Assembly: GCA_963708735.1 (NCBI GenBank)
Contig: CAVPTW010000014.1
Coordinates: 1-64,000 of the forward strand
Length of the DNA stretch: 64,000 nucleotides
Source of the DNA: JAGPUQ01 sp963708735
GTDB taxonomy: Bacteria; Pseudomonadota; Gammaproteobacteria; Pseudomonadales; Porticoccaceae
Direction of reading: 5' to 3'
Shown here: one piece after another, positions 60,078 to 64,000 of the stretch
How the letters are laid out: every line of letters begins with the position of its first letter
How positions within the stretch are numbered: the stretch's first letter is position 1
The notes under the pieces: generated by a model
Databases searched by the model: none
What the model was told of the DNA's origin: nothing
What the model saw: only the letters and a program-made list of their open reading frames with translations
Program-made: the position numbers and the translations under genes

Positions 60078-60506
60078 CTAGAGGTCCACAGCGCGGGGCT
60101 GTTGCGCCGCGTGGGGGTGAATGTCGCCGGCGTAGATTTTGAGTTTACGGTACATGGCCCGGCCCAGTGGACCCTTGGGAAGCATGCCCTTGATGGCGTG
60201 TTCCAAGGCCCGTTCCGGCGCCTGCTGGATCAGTTTCTCGAAGCTGATGCTCTTGATCCCACCCGGATACCCGGTATGGCGATGGTACATCTTGTCCTTG
60301 GCTTTGCGGCCGGTGACGCGTACGCGCTCGGCGTTGACAACGATGACATAATCGCCGGTATCGACGTGGGGGGTGAATTCCGGTTTGTGTTTGCCGCGCA
60401 GCCGATGGGCGATGGCGCTGGCGATACGGCCGAGGGTTTTGTCCGCAGCATCGACCAACAGCCAGTCATGCACAACGGTCTCGGGTTTGGCACTGAATGT
60501 CTTCAT
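60078..60506 (-). CDS. rplM: Large ribosomal subunit protein uL13
   Basis: A 142-residue uL13, the standard length. It opens MKTFSAKPETVVHDWLLVDA and contains LGRIASAIAHRLRGKHKPEF, DTGDYVIVVNAERVRVTG and KGMLPKGPLGRAMYRKLKIY, all hallmark segments. It is the first gene of the rplM-rpsI operon; its promoter should lie in the 60507-60750 interval. Confidence 0.97.
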   Translation of the reverse strand: MKTFSAKPETVVHDWLLVDAADKTLGRIASAIAHRLRGKHKPEFTPHVDTGDYVIVVNAERVRVTGRKAKDKMYHRHTGYPGGIKSISFEKLIQQAPERALEHAIKGMLPKGPLGRAMYRKLKIYAGDIHPHAAQQPRAVDL

Positions 60507-60874
60507 GATCCGGGCCAGTCAGGGGGGCGCAAAAAAGAGGGCGAATTCTAGCCATGTCGCCATGCGCTTTCAAGCCCCAACCGTGTTTACTTCGTGGCGG
60601 CTTGTCGAAAAACTGCCGCGGCAGCCATCCGCCTCGTTATGCTGTGCTCGCCCCCTCGCTTATCTGCCTGCCCTGTTTCGGTCGCTGCGCGCCGTGCGCC
60701 TCACGTCCGGCCCGCCCGCGACTTCCAGGACCTGGTGCCCGCCAGGCAACTCTTTCAAACAATGTCGATCCGGTTCAAACAATGTCGATCCGGCCACAAC
60801 GGCAATTGGTGGGCGTCCGGCAACTGTGGAACAATGCAGCCATCACTTCAAACGCGCGTGCGGCGCCTTTTCCC
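60507..60874. other. Divergent promoter region between rplM and rppH
   Basis: No gene is supported here. It should hold the rplM promoter on the minus strand and the rppH promoter on the plus strand. It contains a perfect 20-base tandem duplication (60754-60793). No clear promoter hexamers were identified by eye. Confidence 0.5.
60754..60793. repeat. Perfect 20-base tandem duplication upstream of rppH
   Basis: TTCAAACAATGTCGATCCGG occurs twice without a gap. Each copy contains an ATG, but only the second (60782) is in frame with rppH. This could matter for choosing the rppH start or could be a simple recent slippage event. Confidence 0.92.
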
Positions 60875-61393
60875 TTGGATATCATCGACCAGAATGGTTT
60901 TCGGCCCAATGTGGGCATTGTGATCTGCGCCGCGGACGGTCGGGTATTCTGGGCCAAGCGGATCGGCCATGACGCCTGGCAGTTTCCCCAGGGCGGCATC
61001 CACCGCGGCGAATCCCCGCGCGATGCACTGTATCGCGAGTTGCACGAAGAAGTCGGGTTGGAGCCCGCGCACGTGGAAATCCTCGCGCAGACCCAGGGCT
61101 GGCTGCGCTATCGTCTGCCACGCCGTTATGTGCGTCGCACCAGCAAGAATCCGTGTGTCGGCCAGAAGCAAAAGTGGTTTCTGCTGCGCCTGCTGGGCGA
61201 CGAATCGGACATCCGCCTCGATCGCTGCACGAAACCGGAGTTCGATGGCTGGCGCTGGGTAAGCTACTGGTACCCTGTCGGTCAGGTGATCGACTTCAAG
61301 CGCGGCGTCTATCGTCAGGCGCTGAAGGAACTGTCCGGCGCGCTGCCGGACCCGGCCAGCTCCCCTGCCGCCGCGGATCATCACCATGCTTGA
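60875..61393 (+). CDS. rppH: RNA pyrophosphohydrolase RppH
   Basis: A Nudix hydrolase that removes pyrophosphate from the 5' end of mRNAs and so triggers decay. The Nudix box is complete (GGIHRGESPRDALYRELHEE then VGLE), and IIDQNGFRPNVGIVIC, KNPCVGQKQKWFLLRL and PEFDGWRWVSYWYPV match RppH. The start is uncertain: no ATG or GTG lies at the usual position; a TTG at 60875 gives 172 residues, and an in-frame ATG at 60782 within the 20-base repeat would add 31. It overlaps ptsP by 8 bases, the conserved rppH-ptsP pairing. Confidence 0.92.
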   Translation: MDIIDQNGFRPNVGIVICAADGRVFWAKRIGHDAWQFPQGGIHRGESPRDALYRELHEEVGLEPAHVEILAQTQGWLRYRLPRRYVRRTSKNPCVGQKQKWFLLRLLGDESDIRLDRCTKPEFDGWRWVSYWYPVGQVIDFKRGVYRQALKELSGALPDPASSPAAADHHHA

Positions 61394-63680
61394 GCCCTTG
61401 CGCCGGATCGTCCAGGAAGTCAACGCTGCGCGGGATTTTTCCACCGTCCTGGAAATCATCGTCGAGCGTGTCAAGCATGCCATGAACACCGGCATGTGCT
61501 CGGTCTATCTCCTCGACCGGACCACCAACCGCTATGTGCTCTCGGCCACCCGCGGCCTGTTGCCCGAGTCGGTGGGCAAAGTCGCCATGACGCCCGACGA
61601 GGGCCTGGTGGGGCTGGTCGCCAGCCGCGCCGAGCCGGTCAACCTGGAGCATGCCGAAACCCACCCCCGCTTCGCCTATTTCCCGGAAACCGGCGAAGAA
61701 AAATTCAGCTCCTTTCTCGGCGCTCCCATCATTCATCAGCGGGAGGTGCTGGGCGTACTGGTGGTGCAGCAGCAAGAGCGACGCCGCTTCGACGAAAGCG
61801 AAGAGGCGTTCCTGGTCACCATCTCGGCGCAACTCGCCGGGGTTATCGCCCACGCCCAGGCGACCGGCGAGCTGGCACGCACCACCTCGCCGGAAGCCGA
61901 CGCGGGTCCGGCCAACATCTACGCCGGTATCGCCAGCGCTCCGGGCGTAGGCATCGGCCACGCCGTGGTGGTCTCGTCGCCGGCTGACCTCTACGCGGTA
62001 CCCAAGCGGCGCACCGCGGATACCGAAGGCGAACTTGAGCTATTCCGTCACGCCCTGGAACGCACCCAGGCCGATGTGCGCAGCACCAAGAACGACCTCA
62101 AGGGCATCCTCAGCACCCAAGAGCTGGAAATGTTCGATGTTTACCTCCGCATGCTCGAGGACAACTCCCTCGGTGGCGAGGTCATCACGTTGATCAGGGA
62201 TGGCTTCACGGCCCAGAGCGCCTGGAGCCAGGTGATCATCGAACACATCCGTACCTTCACGCGAATGGACAGCGAATACCTCCGCGAGCGCGCCTCCGAT
62301 GTGCGCGATCTGGGCCGGCGCGTACTGGAACACTTGCAGCAGACCGCGCGGCCGGTCCAGGTCTACCCGGAAAACACCATTCTGATCGGCGAGGATCTGA
62401 CCGCGACGCACCTTGCGGCGGTGCCGTTCGACAACATCCGCGCCATGGTCTCGGTGCGCGGTTCGCACAACTCCCACATGGCGATCATCGGTCGGTCCAT
62501 GGGCATTCCCACCGTCATGGGTGCCGTGGATCTGCCCTGGGCGGATCTCGAAGGCGAGTTGGTGATTGTCGACGGTCACATGGGCCACATCCTGATCAAC
62601 CCCAGCCCCGAGGTGGAGCGCGCCTATCAGGAGGTATTCCGCAAGGAACAGGATCTCGCCTCTGATCTGCTCGCCACGCGCGACGAACCCAGCGTCACGG
62701 CGAGCGGCGATGCGATCTCGCTATGGGTCAACACCGGCCTGCGCGTCGATACCAAGCTGTCTCTGGAAATAGGCGCCGCCGGCGTGGGGCTCTACCGCAC
62801 CGAAATCCCCTTCTTTCTCCAGGAGCGGTTCCCCTCCGAGGAAGAACAGCGGGTGATCTACCGGGATCAGCTCACCATGTACGCGCCGCGCCCGGTGACC
62901 ATGCGCACCCTCGATATCGGCGGCGACAAGGCGCTGCCCTACTTCCCGATCAAGGAAGAAAACCCGTTTCTGGGCTGGCGCGGAATCCGCGTCACCCTGG
63001 ACCACCCGGAGATTTTCCTGGCCCAGGTGCGCGCCATGATGCGCGCCAGCGAAGGCATCGATAATCTCCGCATCCTGCTGCCGATGATTTCCTGCGTGCA
63101 GGAAGTCGACAGCTCCCTGGCGCTGATCAACCGGGTCTACACCGAACTTACCGTGGAAGAAGGCTATCGCATCCGGATGCCCAAGGTGGGCGTCATGATC
63201 GAGGTACCGGCGGCCGTCTATCAGGCGCGGGAGCTGGCGCGGCGGGTCGACTTCCTCTCCGTGGGCACCAACGACCTCACCCAGTATCTGCTCGCCGTGG
63301 ACCGCAACAATCCCCGCGTGGCGGCGCTCTATCACGCCTACCACCCGGCGCTGCTGAAGGCGCTGCGCGACATCGTTCGGGACGCCGCGGCGATGAACCG
63401 GGAGGTGAGCGTATGCGGCGAAATGGCCGGCGATCCCCTGGGCGCGGTGCTGCTGGTGGGTCTGGGCTATCGCACCCTCTCCATGAGCGCCTCCAACCTG
63501 CTCCGTGTCAAGGCGGTGCTCCGGCAACTGAAGACCGCCGAAATGACGGCCATCGCCGCGCGCGTCTGCGGACTGCCGGACGCCAACGACGTCAAGGCGG
63601 AATTGCAGCGCACGCTCGACCGCCCGGGGATCTCCCGTCTCATTCACAGCGACCGCCCCGTGCCGGCCAAGCGGCACTGA
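61386..63680 (+). CDS. ptsP: PTS-Ntr enzyme I (PtsP)
   Basis: A 764-residue phosphoenolpyruvate-protein phosphotransferase of the nitrogen PTS, which phosphorylates NPr. The N-terminal GAF domain spans about residues 15-155 (LDRTTNRYVLSATRGLLPES). The enzyme I part follows, with its phospho-His in RGSHNSHMAIIGRSMGIPTV (about 363) and the C-terminal PEP-binding barrel carrying TLDIGGDKALPYFP, GTNDLTQYLLAVDRNNPRVA and the active Cys in SVCGEMAGDP (about 677). It is coupled to rppH. Confidence 0.95.
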   Translation: MLEPLRRIVQEVNAARDFSTVLEIIVERVKHAMNTGMCSVYLLDRTTNRYVLSATRGLLPESVGKVAMTPDEGLVGLVASRAEPVNLEHAETHPRFAYFPETGEEKFSSFLGAPIIHQREVLGVLVVQQQERRRFDESEEAFLVTISAQLAGVIAHAQATGELARTTSPEADAGPANIYAGIASAPGVGIGHAVVVSSPADLYAVPKRRTADTEGELELFRHALERTQADVRSTKNDLKGILSTQELEMFDVYLRMLEDNSLGGEVITLIRDGFTAQSAWSQVIIEHIRTFTRMDSEYLRERASDVRDLGRRVLEHLQQTARPVQVYPENTILIGEDLTATHLAAVPFDNIRAMVSVRGSHNSHMAIIGRSMGIPTVMGAVDLPWADLEGELVIVDGHMGHILINPSPEVERAYQEVFRKEQDLASDLLATRDEPSVTASGDAISLWVNTGLRVDTKLSLEIGAAGVGLYRTEIPFFLQERFPSEEEQRVIYRDQLTMYAPRPVTMRTLDIGGDKALPYFPIKEENPFLGWRGIRVTLDHPEIFLAQVRAMMRASEGIDNLRILLPMISCVQEVDSSLALINRVYTELTVEEGYRIRMPKVGVMIEVPAAVYQARELARRVDFLSVGTNDLTQYLLAVDRNNPRVAALYHAYHPALLKALRDIVRDAAAMNREVSVCGEMAGDPLGAVLLVGLGYRTLSMSASNLLRVKAVLRQLKTAEMTAIAARVCGLPDANDVKAELQRTLDRPGISRLIHSDRPVPAKRH

Positions 63681-63780
63681 TGCGCTCCACCTGACTGCCC
63701 GAACCGAAAATCTGGTGGCGGCAGGCAAAGGGCGCGCCCGGCCTTGCGCCGGTGTCGCGCCAAGGACGCCGCAGCATCCG

Positions 63781-64000
63781 TCAGATCATCAGACCCATGC
63801 GCATGGCGGCGTCGAGGCGTATCACCTCGCCGTTCATCATGCTGTTTTCCACGATGTGGCAGGCCATCTGGGCGAACTCGCTGGGCTTGCCGGCGCGCTT
63901 GGGGAAGGGCACCAGGTCGAGGATGCGCTGAAAGCCCGCGTCCCCGGTCTCCGCCCGCGCCAGCGGGGTGTCGAACACCCCGGGACAGATGGTCACAACC
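63781..64000 (-). CDS. SDR family dehydrogenase, C-terminal part (HSD17B10-like)
   Basis: The minus-strand frame enters from the right window edge and ends at 63781, giving the last 72 or so codons. VTICPGVFDTPLA, VPFPKRAGKPSEFAQMACHI and VENSMMNGEVIRLDAAMRMG match the C-terminus of type II 3-hydroxyacyl-CoA dehydrogenases (HSD10-like SDRs): the PG motif after beta-6 and the closing NGEVIRLDGA strand. The catalytic Ser-Tyr-Lys and cofactor motif lie outside the window. A role in beta-oxidation of branched or hydroxyacyl-CoA is likely from the family. Confidence 0.85.
   Translation of the reverse strand, partial: VVTICPGVFDTPLARAETGDAGFQRILDLVPFPKRAGKPSEFAQMACHIVENSMMNGEVIRLDAAMRMGLMI

Noticed and set aside
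1..64000. CRISPR arrays, tRNA genes, insertion sequences, phage or integrase genes
   Set aside because: None was recognised: no regularly spaced repeats, no tRNA-like cloverleaf noticed, and no transposase or integrase motif in any supported frame. Small tRNA genes could be missed by eye.

Overview
The window reads as chromosome of an aerobic, GC-rich gammaproteobacterium. Evidence: the ygfB-pepP-ubiH-ubiI run beside zapA, the rplM-rpsI-petA-petBC-sspA-sspB block, the rppH-ptsP pair, and a complete molybdenum-cofactor set. No tRNA, rRNA, CRISPR array, insertion sequence or prophage gene was seen. Many genes belong to CoA-linked catabolism (thiolases, acyl-CoA dehydrogenases, MaoC hydratases, SDRs, luciferase-like monooxygenases, amidohydrolases), which suggests growth on hydrophobic or aromatic/alicyclic substrates. 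No specific substrate can be named from sequence.

Layout. 1-8.7 kb (minus): DUF1329 protein, MMPL/RND exporter, then a terminated catabolic operon (two acyl-CoA dehydrogenases, MaoC, SDR, thiolase). 8.9-13.3 kb (minus): ubiI, ubiH, pepP, ygfB; 13.4-13.9 kb (plus): a small coiled-coil protein and zapA. 14-19.8 kb: a candidate 34-residue membrane peptide with a hyphenated dyad at its start, and a 1793-residue membrane protein with an NdvB-like GH94 tail. 19.9-21.8 kb: decayed CaiB/BaiF and amidohydrolase genes around a nitroreductase. 22-26.8 kb: mtfA, a DUF6306-like gene, then moaABCDE-mobA behind a structured leader that may be a Moco riboswitch; moaD has lost its C-terminal Gly-Gly through an apparent one-base deletion. 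26.9-33.3 kb (minus): Anbu protease, paired hydratases, monooxygenases, DedA, amidohydrolase. 33.3-36 kb: small accessory island (deacetylase plus GNAT-like gene) between a truncated methyltransferase and a truncated LLM fragment. 36-44 kb: moeA, GST, flavin reductase, acuI-like reductase, LLM oxidoreductase, ubiX, an isochorismatase relic and a D-aminoacylase-type amidohydrolase.

44.2-54.4 kb holds the most striking system: an Fap functional-amyloid operon (FapA/B-like, FapC, FapD, FapE, FapF, then a Sel1 protein) next to a VpsR/NtrC-type regulator. CRP/Vfr-like palindromes (TGTGA-N6-TCAC) lie upstream of both operon and regulator. FapC carries an apparent frameshift and lacks the C-terminal CxxC of Pseudomonas FapC; the regulator is also interrupted. 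54.4-64 kb is mainly housekeeping: a thiolase with a duplicated 3' end, sspB-sspA, a cytochrome b-c1 fusion with a PVWY Qo motif, Rieske protein, rpsI-rplM, rppH-ptsP and a partial SDR.

There are many frame lesions. Those in clear relics are decay. Those in otherwise intact genes (moaD, the MFS transporter, fapC, the regulator) could be real mutations, phase variation or sequence errors.
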